Origin: CALFVT01 sp039989855
GTDB lineage: Bacteria; Pseudomonadota; Alphaproteobacteria; Caulobacterales; Maricaulaceae
Assembly: GCA_039989855.1 (NCBI GenBank)
Contig: JBDXGZ010000018.1
Location: forward strand, 1 to 64,000
Length of the DNA stretch: 64,000 nucleotides
Direction of reading: 5' to 3'
In this document: piece by piece, positions 34,641-44,911 of the stretch
How the letters are laid out: each line of letters begins with the position of its first letter
Position numbering within the stretch: the stretch's first letter is position 1
Notes under the pieces: model-generated
Databases searched by the model: none
What the model saw: only the letters and a program-made list of their open reading frames with translations
What the model was told of the DNA's origin: nothing
Position numbers and translations under genes: made by a program

Positions 34641-37600
34641 ATGAGCCGACTTTCTTTCTCCTTAAAGGTTTTTAAGAACCATGCGGTGGGTCTACCTGCC
34701 TTAAAATGCGCCAAGAGCGAAGAAGAGGCACGCGGTAGCTTCTTAGCCGAATTTTATAAGGACGCTGAGGAAAACCAACGCTTACGTCCGCCCTTAGATG
34801 TTTTGGCGCGATGGGCTGGACTCCTCTGGAAAAGACGTAATATTGACGCGAAAGACGCTCAGATAGATATTACGGATCTACCTGAACATCCAGATTATCA
34901 AGCGGTTTTCATCAATTCACAAGACAAATCCTTTATCGTCGCCAGCGTAATTGAAGCCGTCTCAGCTCTCGGCCTTGATGTGCAAGCTCTGTTCCATCCG
35001 ATTGCGACGTTAAAGGGGCAAAAAGCCTCAATGATTTTAATCGTTATCACGCGGCAAGATGAAAATCTGCTGGCTCAACTTTCAAAGATGCTTCGCGAGA
35101 CCATGTCCGATGTGGATCTGGTCAATAATGATTTTGATTCGATGATCGCCTTGTTGAAAAAACAACGCTCTGAGCTCGTGAAAAACCCTGGCCCTCATAA
35201 GGTCGATGAGCAGAAAGAAAGCCTAGCCTTCCTCGATTGGCTTGAAGCCGGTCATTTTGTTTTCCTTGGGGCACGTCGCTATAATTACCTAAAAAGCAAT
35301 ATGGCTGATGGTCCCAGCCCAGATTATGTTAACCCTGCCCTCATCAGAGGCGGACGTTTCGGGGTTTTACGAGATTCAAGCCGTCAAGTTCTACGTCAAT
35401 CTAATGAGCCTTCCGTTATTGCAGATAACCTTGAGCAATATTTGAAGCGGTCCGCGCCCGTTTCTGTGGCAAAGTCAAACTTATTTTCAAATGTTCATAG
35501 ACGTGTCCGCATGGATTACGTCTCGGTCAATCAGTATAATGAAGCAGGTGACCTTATTGGTGAAACCCGTTTTGTCGGTCTTTTCACATCTGAAGCTTAT
35601 AATATATCTCCTGAAAAAATTCCTTTGGTTAGGCAGAAAATTAAAACTGTAAAAGCCCGGTCCAAAACATCCCCCGATAGTCATAACGGCAAACGCCTTG
35701 CGTATGTTCTGGCGACTTATCCGCGCGATGAATTGTTTCAGATTACCACAAAGGATTTATCAAGAATCGCCATTGGTGTGTCGCAAGCCTTTGATCGCCC
35801 GCGAACACGGCTATTTCTACGGCACGATCCATTTAACCGTTTTGTCTCGGCACTTGTTTATGTTCCGCGTGAAACCTATTCCACTAAAGTTCGCGGGGCC
35901 ATCGGGGATTATTTAGCCAAAGCTTTTAATGGGCGCGTGTCGGCTTTTTATCCGCAATATAGTGACGCGCCTATGGCTCGTGTACATTATATTATCGGAC
36001 TAGACCCAGACGCGGGTCGTTTTCCAAAACTCGATAAGTTGGAAGGTGACGTCGCGCGCCTAGCGACCCCGTGGGCCGATCAGCTAAAAGTCGTCGCCCA
36101 GACCTTTGACTTGCCTTTAGTGCAATCTGCGGCAAACATTGATCGAAGCTTTGACGCGGCTTATAAATCGCGCTTTTCTGTGCAAGAGACCTTGCAAACC
36201 CTGAGTATTTTAGGTCAACTCACAGAGGAATTACCCATAGCCGTTCGCCTTGGAGACATGTCAGAAGACGGCACGACCCATATGATAATATATCATCGCG
36301 GCAAGAAAATAGCACCGTCAGTGATTGTGCCGTTCCTTGCGAATTTCGATATCCAAGTCTCTCAAGAAACGGCCTACAATATATTCACAGAGGACACAGA
36401 TACAGATTATTGGGTGCATGATTTTGAGGTCTTACTTCCCGGTGGCTTGACCCTTAACCGCACGATACGCGCCGCCTTTGAAACAACTTTTGTGCAGACT
36501 TGGCTTGGTAAAAATGAAGATGACAGCTTTAACTCCTTAATCATACCGCAAGCGGCGGACTGGCGTGACATTGCATTTCTCAGACTCATTGCGGCTTATC
36601 GCCGTCAGTCTGGTCTTGACCCGTTAAAGGCGACACAAGTTGAAGCGTTGAAGCTTTACCCTGATATGACGCGGCAATTAATCGCCTTAAAAACAGCAAA
36701 ATTTGCCCTCGACTTTGGCACTCTAGAGGAGCGAGAGACCGCTATCTCTAAGGCGCAAAAGGCGATTGAGTCAGGTTTAGGCAAGGTTAAACGTCTAGAC
36801 CATGACCGTGTTTTACGCCGTATGGCCGCCGCGATTACGGCGGCTCTACGCACGAATATGTATCAACTCAGCTCTGACGGAAAACCCAAATCCTATATGT
36901 CCGTTAAGTTCAATAGTCGTGACATAGAAGACCTGCCAGCCCCGAAACCTTACCGGGAAATATTTGTCAGCTCGCCTGTTCTCAACGGGGTCCATCTTCG
37001 CTTTGGCCCTGTCGCGCGCGGCGGATTACGGTGGTCTGACCGACCAGAGGATTTCCGCGCCGAAGTCCTAGGGCTTGTAAAAGCTCAGCAGGTGAAAAAT
37101 TCTGTGATTGTACCCGTTGGCTCTAAAGGCGGGTTTTTTCCGAAACAACTCCCTGTCGGCGGCACGCGGGACGACTATATTGCAGCCGGAGTGAAAGCCT
37201 ATAAATTATTCATATCTGGCCTACTTGATATTACGGATAATTATGTGGGACGCGGCGTGCAAGCCCCACCAAATTGTATCTGTTGGGACGACCCCGACCC
37301 CTATCTTGTTGTCGCCGCTGATAAAGGAACCGCAACATTCTCAGACATCGCCAATGGTGTCGCCTCAGATTACGGTTATTGGCTAGACGATGCCTTTGCG
37401 TCAGGTGGGTCTGTTGGTTATGATCATAAAGTGATGGGCATTACCGCGCGAGGCGGCTGGGAAGCGGTCAAACGTCACTTCCGTGAGCGCGGCAAAAATA
37501 TTCAAAAAGAACCCTTTTCGGTGATTGGGGTCGGAGATATGTCGGGCGATGTGTTTGGCAATGGCATGTTACTATCAAAGAAAATTCGCCTGAAAGCCGC

Positions 37601-39413
37601 CTTTGACCACCGAAATATTTTCATTGACCCCGACCCAGATATTAAAAAAACGTACCGTGAGCGCGCCCGCCTGTTCAAGAAAGGGCGATCATCTTGGGCT
37701 GATTATAATCAGGACTTAATCTCTAAGGGCGGCGGAATTTTTTCCCGCGCGGACAAATCGATCACTCTAAGTCCGCAGATACAATCTCTAACGGGGTTAG
37801 GCGCACAATCCGTGACTCCAGATGAGCTTATTCACGCGCTTTTAAAATCGGAGTGTGAGCTTTTATGGTTTGGCGGAATTGGGACTTATATCAAAGCCAG
37901 TCATGAAAGCCACGCAGACGCCATGGATAAAACGAATGATGGCATTCGTGTCAATGCGGCCGAAGTTGGAGCCGCAGTCATTGGTGAAGGTGCAAATTTA
38001 GGACTAACGCAAGCAGGGCGAATTGAATTCGCTCATGAGGGCGGAGCCGTTAATACGGACGCAATTGACAATTCTGCGGGCGTCGACTCGTCAGATAATG
38101 AAGTGAACATAAAAATTCTCCTGAGTGAGGCGATCACCCAAGGTGAGTTAAAACCTAAAGCCCGCAATAAGCTTTTAGCCGATATGACAGACGATGTTGG
38201 CCGCCTTGTTCTAAAACATAATTATGATCAGACAGGCGCCCTATCCGTCGCGCAACACCATGCACAATTTGATCATGGTGGCTATGAGCGCTTGATGCGC
38301 TTGCTCGAAACAGACGGCCTACTCGACCGCGCGGTTGAAGGTCTTCCCAGCACCAGCGATATGGATGTTCGGCGGAATGTCGGGCAATATTTAACCCGGC
38401 CAGAAATTGCCGTTTTAATGGCTTACGTTAAGAATGTTACGTTTGATGACTTTATAAAGACAAATATTGCTAATGACCCGGCTCTTGAAACTCTGTTGGT
38501 CGATTACTTCCCACCTACCTTGCTCGGCTTTAAGAAGGCCCAAAAAAGTCATCGCTTACGGCGTGAAATTATTATATCTAGGCTTGTCAATGATATGGTT
38601 GATATGGGCGGCCCTCTTTTTGGATTACGTGTATCTGAGCAAGTTCAAACAACAGCTGACGTCTTAGCTAAAACATTTATGATTGCGCGCAAGGCTTTGG
38701 GGCTTGATAATCTTTTAGCCGAAATTGCGGCCCTTGATAATAAGGTGCCGGCCGCTGCACAAATTGCCATGCAACGGGAAATTTCCAATGTCGTATTACG
38801 GGTGTCGGTTTGGTTAGCACGAAATGGTGTTCGAGGCCCACTTGAGAGCCATTTGACGCGCTTCATGCCGATACAAGATTTGATTAACAATGACTGGACG
38901 AACCACCTGTCTGCGTATGACCAAAAACGAGCCAAAGAACGTCAATCGGCGTTTGAAGCACAAGGCGTTCCGTATGAAGTTGCCATGAAGGTTTCACTAC
39001 TAAGGTCTCGTGCATCTGGTTTCGACCTCACCCGTCTTGGCGAAGAAAGCGGGATTGACATACATCTTACACCTAACCTTTTCTACCAAATGGGCGCCGT
39101 ATTTTGGGTTGATCGTATTCGCAACGCCCTATTTGAAACCATAGGTGACGGTCATTGGGACCGTTTGGCTTTACGTAAGCTTGCTGATGACTTTTATGTC
39201 CTACAACGCAAATTTGCCGCTATTTACGTTAAGGACCAAATGACGTCTGGGGATGAAATCGTTAGTTTAGGTGAGTTACGGCAGTGGTCAAAACAGAGAT
39301 TTGATGGTTTAGGGGCTTATTTTACAAGAGTTCGAAATATATCTGCAACAGATAATTGGTCGGTTGCGAAATTCTCTATTCTATACGCACAGTTGCAAGA
39401 GGTCCTGAAATAA
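34641..39413 (+). CDS. gdhB: NAD-specific glutamate dehydrogenase, large (180-kDa) type
   Basis: Oxidatively deaminates glutamate to 2-oxoglutarate. At 1590 residues it is the giant GDH2-type class typical of Proteobacteria: an N-terminal regulatory region with ACT-like folds (about 1-700), the catalytic domain with FGPVARGGLRWSDRPEDFRAE, PVGSKGGFFPKQLP and PPNCICWDDPDPYLVVAADKGTA, and the NAD-binding VIGVGDMSGDVFGNGMLLS, followed by a ~500-residue C-terminal domain. The frame is uninterrupted. It is monocistronic with a 136-bp upstream gap. The symbol follows the usage for large GDHs and is not universal. Confidence 0.95.
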   Translation: MSRLSFSLKVFKNHAVGLPALKCAKSEEEARGSFLAEFYKDAEENQRLRPPLDVLARWAGLLWKRRNIDAKDAQIDITDLPEHPDYQAVFINSQDKSFIVASVIEAVSALGLDVQALFHPIATLKGQKASMILIVITRQDENLLAQLSKMLRETMSDVDLVNNDFDSMIALLKKQRSELVKNPGPHKVDEQKESLAFLDWLEAGHFVFLGARRYNYLKSNMADGPSPDYVNPALIRGGRFGVLRDSSRQVLRQSNEPSVIADNLEQYLKRSAPVSVAKSNLFSNVHRRVRMDYVSVNQYNEAGDLIGETRFVGLFTSEAYNISPEKIPLVRQKIKTVKARSKTSPDSHNGKRLAYVLATYPRDELFQITTKDLSRIAIGVSQAFDRPRTRLFLRHDPFNRFVSALVYVPRETYSTKVRGAIGDYLAKAFNGRVSAFYPQYSDAPMARVHYIIGLDPDAGRFPKLDKLEGDVARLATPWADQLKVVAQTFDLPLVQSAANIDRSFDAAYKSRFSVQETLQTLSILGQLTEELPIAVRLGDMSEDGTTHMIIYHRGKKIAPSVIVPFLANFDIQVSQETAYNIFTEDTDTDYWVHDFEVLLPGGLTLNRTIRAAFETTFVQTWLGKNEDDSFNSLIIPQAADWRDIAFLRLIAAYRRQSGLDPLKATQVEALKLYPDMTRQLIALKTAKFALDFGTLEERETAISKAQKAIESGLGKVKRLDHDRVLRRMAAAITAALRTNMYQLSSDGKPKSYMSVKFNSRDIEDLPAPKPYREIFVSSPVLNGVHLRFGPVARGGLRWSDRPEDFRAEVLGLVKAQQVKNSVIVPVGSKGGFFPKQLPVGGTRDDYIAAGVKAYKLFISGLLDITDNYVGRGVQAPPNCICWDDPDPYLVVAADKGTATFSDIANGVASDYGYWLDDAFASGGSVGYDHKVMGITARGGWEAVKRHFRERGKNIQKEPFSVIGVGDMSGDVFGNGMLLSKKIRLKAAFDHRNIFIDPDPDIKKTYRERARLFKKGRSSWADYNQDLISKGGGIFSRADKSITLSPQIQSLTGLGAQSVTPDELIHALLKSECELLWFGGIGTYIKASHESHADAMDKTNDGIRVNAAEVGAAVIGEGANLGLTQAGRIEFAHEGGAVNTDAIDNSAGVDSSDNEVNIKILLSEAITQGELKPKARNKLLADMTDDVGRLVLKHNYDQTGALSVAQHHAQFDHGGYERLMRLLETDGLLDRAVEGLPSTSDMDVRRNVGQYLTRPEIAVLMAYVKNVTFDDFIKTNIANDPALETLLVDYFPPTLLGFKKAQKSHRLRREIIISRLVNDMVDMGGPLFGLRVSEQVQTTADVLAKTFMIARKALGLDNLLAEIAALDNKVPAAAQIAMQREISNVVLRVSVWLARNGVRGPLESHLTRFMPIQDLINNDWTNHLSAYDQKRAKERQSAFEAQGVPYEVAMKVSLLRSRASGFDLTRLGEESGIDIHLTPNLFYQMGAVFWVDRIRNALFETIGDGHWDRLALRKLADDFYVLQRKFAAIYVKDQMTSGDEIVSLGELRQWSKQRFDGLGAYFTRVRNISATDNWSVAKFSILYAQLQEVLK

Positions 39414-39614
39414 CGTCTAAATCAAGGCCTCAACGGTAGAAAATCGAGCGATTTGTATCAATTGAGTCATAAACTGACATATTTTGTGTCTCGTTTACCT
39501 TCTTATTCTAGGCTATTCTCTATGATATTAGCTTTACAAATACGGGCAAATTTTCAATAAGATGCCTAAAAAGGGAGGGCGTTGCTACGCCTATTGACAT
39601 TAACGGGATTGATA

Positions 39615-41375
39615 ATGACAACGAACCCATGCCCCACAGCACGCGGTATCACACTACAACATAGTCCTTTTACTACCCTTACTGAGGGTCTTGACTATGC
39701 GGCCAAAGCAGACACTGGTTTTAATTTCTTTGACGCGCGCGGGAATCTCAAAACAGTTCTCAGCTATAAAGAAATGCGTGAGCGAGCGATTGACGTCGCG
39801 AAAGGCCTTGTCGGCTTTGCTGACCTTAACGCACGCATTGGTATCGTCGCGACGACCTCGCCAGAATTCGTGATTTTATTTTTCGCCTGCCAATATGCAG
39901 GCCTTGTCCCCGCGCCCCTTCCATTACCTGTAACGCTTGGCGGCCGCAGCAGCTATGAGCGGCAATTACAACGTATGGCGGATACGGCTGATCTTCGTGC
40001 TTTATTCACACCGGCCTCTATGGAGCCGATAATGAGCGCGGCGTTAAATGATCATATCACGCCGATTTTGACTTTTGAAGATGCGTTTGAACTTCCAAAG
40101 TCTGGAGAGCTTCGTGCGCATGGACCAAACGATCTGTGCTACATTCAGTATTCTTCCGGCAGCTCAAGCTCGCCAAAAGGGATTATTGGCAGTCAAAAGA
40201 GTGTCACCTCTAATTGTTTAGGGATCACCCGCGACGGCCTGCAAGTCAATGAAACCGACCGCGGCACAAGTTGGCTGCCAATGTATCATGATATGGGTTT
40301 AATTGGATTTATGGTTGCACCGATGATGTGTCAGCTCTCAGTTGATTATATGGACCCGCAAGATTTCACACGTCGTCCGATAACGTGGTTGCAACTTATT
40401 TCTGATCACAAAGGCACTTTGTCTTATAGCCCGACCTTTGGGTATGAGCTATGTGTCCGCCGTTGGCGCGAAGACCGTGAGCTTGATCTATCGTCTTGGC
40501 GAGCGGCGGGTATTGGCGGCGATATGGTTCGCCCAGAACCGCTCACAGAATTTTCTGATCTTTTTAGCCCTATGGGCTTTGATACGGGCTGTTTCACCCC
40601 AAGCTATGGTTTGGCTGAAACGACTTTGGCCGCGACCTTTACGCCACTTGGTCAAGGTCTCAAGCAACATACGATTGATATGAAAGTCGCCAATGCGGAC
40701 AGCATTGCGCAAGCGGCGAATGATTTGACTCCGCTGGAAGACCAGCGAACCTTCGTGGCCTGCGGGACGGTTCTACCCGACCACACCATCGAAATTCGTG
40801 ATTTTGGCAATAATGTCCTTGAAGGCGAGGGTAAAATTGGCCGTATTTGTCTCCAAGGCCCGAGCGTATCTCCCGGCTATTTCCGCAATAAATCAGCGAC
40901 TGAAGCCGCCTTTAGTGAAGCTGGGTGGCTTGATACAGGTGATCTAGGTTATTGGCTTGAGGGTCAGCTTGTCGTAACAGGCCGCTCTAAAGATCTTATT
41001 TTATGGCATGGTCGTAATATTTGGCCACAAGACCTTGAATGGGCCGCGCAAGCTGCAGCCCCCCATCGGTGTGGACGGGCCTGTGCCTTTTCCTCTGGCG
41101 GTGTGGGTGACCAAAAAGAAATTCGGTTGCTGCTCGAATGTAGAACACGCGACCCTAAATTGCTGGATGAAATTCATACCGCCGTATCAGCAGCGATACG
41201 CCTTGAAGTCGGGGTTCCTGTAAAACTTCAGCTTGTTCCGCGTAGCTCTATGATTATTACATCGTCTGGTAAGCTCGCGCGAGCGCGCGTTAAAGAGAAA
41301 TTCTTAGGCGGTGGGATTATTGACCTTCAGAACGAAACGCCTCTGACTGTTGTTGAGACAGCTGCGAAGGGCTAA
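39615..41375 (+). CDS. aasR: Acyl-ACP synthetase of the ceramide pathway (AasR-like AMP-binding enzyme)
   Basis: An adenylating enzyme of 586 residues with the P-loop YIQYSSGSSSSPKG, the TSWLPMYHDMGLIGF segment of fatty-acyl-AMP ligases and the hinge WLDTGDLGYW followed by GRSKDLI. Together with the next three genes it reproduces the Caulobacter ceramide cluster, where this enzyme loads a fatty acid onto the dedicated acyl carrier protein for serine palmitoyltransferase. The function is inferred from that context. The ATG at 39615 is chosen over an in-frame TTG at 39582, whose GGGAGG is only three bases away. Confidence 0.82.
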   Translation: MTTNPCPTARGITLQHSPFTTLTEGLDYAAKADTGFNFFDARGNLKTVLSYKEMRERAIDVAKGLVGFADLNARIGIVATTSPEFVILFFACQYAGLVPAPLPLPVTLGGRSSYERQLQRMADTADLRALFTPASMEPIMSAALNDHITPILTFEDAFELPKSGELRAHGPNDLCYIQYSSGSSSSPKGIIGSQKSVTSNCLGITRDGLQVNETDRGTSWLPMYHDMGLIGFMVAPMMCQLSVDYMDPQDFTRRPITWLQLISDHKGTLSYSPTFGYELCVRRWREDRELDLSSWRAAGIGGDMVRPEPLTEFSDLFSPMGFDTGCFTPSYGLAETTLAATFTPLGQGLKQHTIDMKVANADSIAQAANDLTPLEDQRTFVACGTVLPDHTIEIRDFGNNVLEGEGKIGRICLQGPSVSPGYFRNKSATEAAFSEAGWLDTGDLGYWLEGQLVVTGRSKDLILWHGRNIWPQDLEWAAQAAAPHRCGRACAFSSGGVGDQKEIRLLLECRTRDPKLLDEIHTAVSAAIRLEVGVPVKLQLVPRSSMIITSSGKLARARVKEKFLGGGIIDLQNETPLTVVETAAKG

Positions 41376-41393
41376 CGCCCTCGTCTCTGCTTT

Positions 41394-42293
41394 ATGATGC
41401 GCCCTTTAACGATTGCGATGACGGGCGGCACTGGATTTTTAGGCCCTTATCTTATTCAAGAAGCCGCCTCTCGCGGCCATAAGCTTCGCGTGCTTGCGCG
41501 CAATCCCGCTAAGCTATCACCTAATTTGGGTGAAAATATGACTATCCATCAGGGCAGCCTATCTGACATTCCTCCTGATTTCATTTCAGGCGCAGATGTC
41601 GTCTTACACATGGCAGGACTTATTAAAGCCCCGACACGTGAAGCCTTTTTTGAGGTTAACGGCACAGGAACAGGGCAAGTTGCGGCACTTACTCAGGCCC
41701 ACGCTGTGCCGCGTTTTGTCTATCTTTCCTCTCAAGCTGCGACTCAACCGCAGCTTTCTGATTATTGCGCGTCCAAACGCGCAGGTGAGATAGAGCTTGC
41801 TGATAACTATACAGGCGAAGCGGTCATCATTCGAGCCCCTGCCGTCTTTGGCCCAGGGGATGAGGCGACGGCTCCCTTCTTTGCTTTTATGAAGCGTGGC
41901 CTCTTGCCTGTTCCAGGTGGGCGTGGGTGGCGCACACGGAAACTGTCTCTTGTTTATGCTCCTGATTTGGCACGGTTTATCATCGACCAAATTGAAAAGG
42001 GCTCCATAATCGATCAGCCACTGATACCGGCATCCGTCCCAAGCCTTACATGGCAAGACTTTGCAGATACGGCAGGAGACATCATGGGCCGCACAATTAA
42101 GGTCGTGCCTTTACCTATAACGATCTTAAAAGTGATTGCAGGGATAAATTCGGCCCTGTTACGCCGACTAATTAACCCGCACTTGACGCTAGGCAAACTT
42201 TCCGAGTTCCTATATGACGACTGGAGTGTGGCTGAGGCGATTGAGTCTCCCACCGCATTAAAAACAGCTTTAAGAGAGACACTTGAAGCTTAA
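41394..42293 (+). CDS. cerR: Ceramide reductase CerR-like NAD-dependent epimerase/dehydratase
   Basis: The 299-residue extended short-chain dehydrogenase has the dinucleotide loop TGGTGFLG at residues 10-17 and YCASKRAGE as the YxxxK active site. In Caulobacter the neighbouring homologue reduces 3-oxo-ceramide in bacterial sphingolipid synthesis; the same role is inferred here because the gene lies between the acyl-ACP synthetase and the carrier protein. The 18-bp gap from the previous stop indicates an operon. Confidence 0.8.
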   Translation: MMRPLTIAMTGGTGFLGPYLIQEAASRGHKLRVLARNPAKLSPNLGENMTIHQGSLSDIPPDFISGADVVLHMAGLIKAPTREAFFEVNGTGTGQVAALTQAHAVPRFVYLSSQAATQPQLSDYCASKRAGEIELADNYTGEAVIIRAPAVFGPGDEATAPFFAFMKRGLLPVPGGRGWRTRKLSLVYAPDLARFIIDQIEKGSIIDQPLIPASVPSLTWQDFADTAGDIMGRTIKVVPLPITILKVIAGINSALLRRLINPHLTLGKLSEFLYDDWSVAEAIESPTALKTALRETLEA

Positions 42294-42339
42294 ACCACGA
42301 AACCGCCCTCACGCGGCAAGAATATGAGATATCGACCTT

Positions 42340-42585
42340 ATGGCGAGTAATGACGAAATTTACCAAAAAGTCTGCGAGCTTTTAAAGCCTTATAACCCCG
42401 AGAAACGTCCGATCTTAATGCAAAGCGGTATCGTCAGTGATCTTGAGGTGGACTCTGTAGCCGTATTTGATTTGGTGATGGGCCTCGAGGATCATTATGA
42501 TATTTCAATCCCTATGGAGATGGTCACAGATATCAAAACCGTCGGTGAGCTTGTGAATGCCATTCAGCAGCTCACGTCAAAATAA
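42340..42585 (+). CDS. acpR: Dedicated acyl carrier protein (AcpR-like)
   Basis: The 81-residue protein has the phosphopantetheine site in SDLEVDSVAVFDLVMGLEDHY (S39), preceded by aspartate as in canonical carriers, and an acidic helix II. It is not the housekeeping AcpP, whose site is usually LGADSLD. It lies 14 bp before the palmitoyltransferase gene, and in the ceramide pathway such a carrier presents the acyl chain to that enzyme. Confidence 0.88.
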   Translation: MASNDEIYQKVCELLKPYNPEKRPILMQSGIVSDLEVDSVAVFDLVMGLEDHYDISIPMEMVTDIKTVGELVNAIQQLTSK

Positions 42586-42599
42586 CGGAAGCTATAATT

Positions 42600-43823
42600 A
42601 TGTCTTTGTTCGATAAATATGCACCGCTGCAAAAGCGGATCGATGTAATGACGAAAATTGGCCGTGACGCGCTCGGAGTAAAATTTGATGATATCATCGA
42701 CGCCACGCGTGGCCGTGTCGGGAACCGCGAAATTTTACTTGCAGGGACAAATAATTACCTTGGTCTGACCTTTGACGAAGATTGCGTTGCAGCCGCAAAA
42801 ACCGCGATTGATAAATACGGCACTGGAACCACGGGTTCACGTATTGCCAATGGAACTTATACTGATCATATTGCCTTAGAAGACGCCCTAGCCGCGCATT
42901 TAAACATGCCGAGCTGTATTGTTTTCTCCACGGGTTATCAGACTAACCTCGCCGCCATTTCGGGCTTGGCCGGGGATAAGGATGTCATCTTTATGGATGC
43001 TGATGCTCATGCTTGTATTATTGACGGCACACGCCTGACGGGGGCATCAACTATTCGCTTCCGCCATAATAATCCCGAAGACTTGGATAAGCGCTTGCGC
43101 CGCCAAGGAGAAATTGAAGGCGGGAACGCGCTCGTGGTCATCGAAGGCATGTATTCCATGTTTGGTGACATTGCGCCGATTGATGAATTTCTTGATGTCA
43201 CTCATAAGCACGGCGGCTATCTCTATATTGATGAAGCCCATAGTTACGGCGTGTTCGGCCCAACGGGTTGCGGTATTGCCGAGGAACAAGGTGTTCTTGA
43301 CCGCGTTGATTTTATCTCAAGCACATTTTCAAAATCTCTCGCATCGATTGGCGGCTTTTGCGCATCGAAACACCCTGAATTTGAAGTCACCCGCAAAGTC
43401 ATGCGCCCCTATATGTTCACCGCCTCACCGACTCCGTCGAATGTGGCTGCAGCGCTCGCAGCCGTGGATAAAATTAAAGCCGGCGGGCATTTGCGCGATA
43501 ATCTAAAAGTGCGCGCGCAGCAGCTTCATAAAGGCCTCAGTGATTTGGGTTATGATCTTTGTGCAGACCCCAGCCCTGTGATTGCGGTGCGACGTCCAAA
43601 TGAGGCGATTTGTGCGATGGAATGGAACTGGCTGCTTGATAATGGTATTTACGTCAATCTCGCTGTGCCGCCCGGAACACCCGAGAGCTCAAGCTTGCTC
43701 CGCATTAGTCTTTCTGCGGCCCATAGCGAAGCCGAGGTTAACGAAATCATCGCAAAATTCCGCGACCTCAAAGGCATGGAAGCCCAATTAATGAAAGAGC
43801 TGATGAGCAAGATTACAGGGTAA
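42600..43823 (+). CDS. spt: Serine palmitoyltransferase (alpha-oxoamine synthase)
   Basis: PLP-dependent condensation of serine with an acyl thioester to 3-oxosphinganine, the committed step of sphingolipid synthesis. In the 407-residue protein are YGTGTTGSRIANGT (75-88), DEAHSYGVFG (D211, H214) and STFSKSLASIGG with the PLP lysine K245. KBL and HemA share these motifs, but the adjacent carrier protein, acyl-ACP synthetase and reductase argue for Spt. It is the last gene of the four-gene operon. Confidence 0.9.
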   Translation: MSLFDKYAPLQKRIDVMTKIGRDALGVKFDDIIDATRGRVGNREILLAGTNNYLGLTFDEDCVAAAKTAIDKYGTGTTGSRIANGTYTDHIALEDALAAHLNMPSCIVFSTGYQTNLAAISGLAGDKDVIFMDADAHACIIDGTRLTGASTIRFRHNNPEDLDKRLRRQGEIEGGNALVVIEGMYSMFGDIAPIDEFLDVTHKHGGYLYIDEAHSYGVFGPTGCGIAEEQGVLDRVDFISSTFSKSLASIGGFCASKHPEFEVTRKVMRPYMFTASPTPSNVAAALAAVDKIKAGGHLRDNLKVRAQQLHKGLSDLGYDLCADPSPVIAVRRPNEAICAMEWNWLLDNGIYVNLAVPPGTPESSSLLRISLSAAHSEAEVNEIIAKFRDLKGMEAQLMKELMSKITG

Positions 43824-44207
43824 GGGGTAAGGCTGTTTCATATAACACCTCCCTGCCCCGCTAAGGCGTAATGAAGCCAAACAGTAACACCATCACAATA
43901 CCTCACATCACTCCAGACTTTAACGGCCTTAAAGAATAAAGGCGTGTGACATAGAGTTGACGCCATAGCTGGGGCTGAAGCCGCTCGGTATTATTGCGGC
44001 GCCACAAATCAACGTCTTCAAAGTTATTCTTATCATCAATGATAATTTTAGCTTATCAGACAGCCTCATTCCTTGCCCCTATGCACCTTCACTCTACACA
44101 TTCTCGTGTTCAGAGGGCTTAACCATATTTTTTGCTTGATATTTATAGAAATTACTTTTACCTATCTACCATTAGATAGACAAAAGCATGAACAATAAGA
44201 AAATTCA
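43824..44207. other. 384-bp gap after the ceramide operon
   Basis: No gene is supported. It contains a weak hairpin, TTATCAT/ATGATAA (44030-44045), followed by TTTT, too AT-rich to be a sure terminator. Nearer the cupin gene there is a 7-bp inverted repeat, listed separately. Confidence 0.5.
44162..44179. promoter_or_regulatory. Inverted repeat before the cupin gene
   Basis: CTATCTA and TAGATAG separated by four bases, centred about 37 bp before the ATG of the double-cupin gene, where an operator would lie. Seven-base arms occur by chance many times in a window this long, so the evidence is positional only. Confidence 0.3.
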
Positions 44208-44867
44208 ATGAACTTAAATGATGACTTTTCCATTCCTGTCACTCTCAACAGCAATGTTTTGCCGTGGGAAGATTCGCCAATGGCAGGCGTGCAGCGTCGA
44301 AAGCTTGACCGTATTGGGGATGAAGTCGCGCGAGCGACCTCCCTCGTTAAATATGCGCCCAAATCCTATTTCAGCCCTCATACCCACGGCGGGGGCGAAG
44401 AAATTTTCGTGCTTGAAGGCGTCTTCTCCGATGAGCATGGTGATTATCCCGCGGGCACTTATATCCGTAATCCTATTGGCACGACCCATAAACCGCACAG
44501 CGAAGACGGTTGCGTAATATTTGTAAAGCTGCATCAATTTCATCCCGATGACACAAAACAATTCACGGTTGATACCAACACAGCTGAATTCTTACCAGGG
44601 AGCGCTCCAAACTTAACTGTTCTGCCCCTTCATAGCTTTGAAGGCGAATCCTGCGCTCTTGTGCGCTGGGCCCCCGATACAAAATTCAACCCGCATAAAC
44701 ATTTTGGCGGTGAAGAAATACTCGTCCTTGAGGGAACTTTTTCCGATGAAAAGGGCGATTATCCCAAAGGTACATGGCTGCGAAGCCCGTACCTTTCCGC
44801 TCATCATCCATTCTCAAAGGACGGATGTTTGATTTACGTTAAAACGGGCCATCTCCCCTTAGGGTAA
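44208..44867 (+). CDS. Two-domain cupin protein (ChrR-like cupins)
   Basis: The 219-residue protein is an internal duplication. Both halves carry the same cupin pattern: YFSPHTHGGGEEIFVLEGVFSDEHGDYPAGTYIRNP and FNPHKHFGGEEILVLEGTFSDEKGDYPKGTWLRSP, each with histidines and a glutamate as metal ligands. The sequence resembles the C-terminal cupin of the anti-sigma factor ChrR, without its zinc-binding N-terminal domain. A metal-dependent enzyme or ligand sensor is possible; it heads a small co-directional group with VOC and CmcJ-like genes. Confidence 0.8.
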   Translation: MNLNDDFSIPVTLNSNVLPWEDSPMAGVQRRKLDRIGDEVARATSLVKYAPKSYFSPHTHGGGEEIFVLEGVFSDEHGDYPAGTYIRNPIGTTHKPHSEDGCVIFVKLHQFHPDDTKQFTVDTNTAEFLPGSAPNLTVLPLHSFEGESCALVRWAPDTKFNPHKHFGGEEILVLEGTFSDEKGDYPKGTWLRSPYLSAHHPFSKDGCLIYVKTGHLPLG

Positions 44868-44911
44868 GGCCTAAACTTTCCCTCATCCATAACTCCCTGA
44901 AAGGACATATT

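Noticed and set aside
44030..44049. Hairpin with T run after spt as operon terminator
   Set aside because: The stem is AT-rich with a 2-base loop and lies about 200 bp after the stop; too weak to call a terminator.
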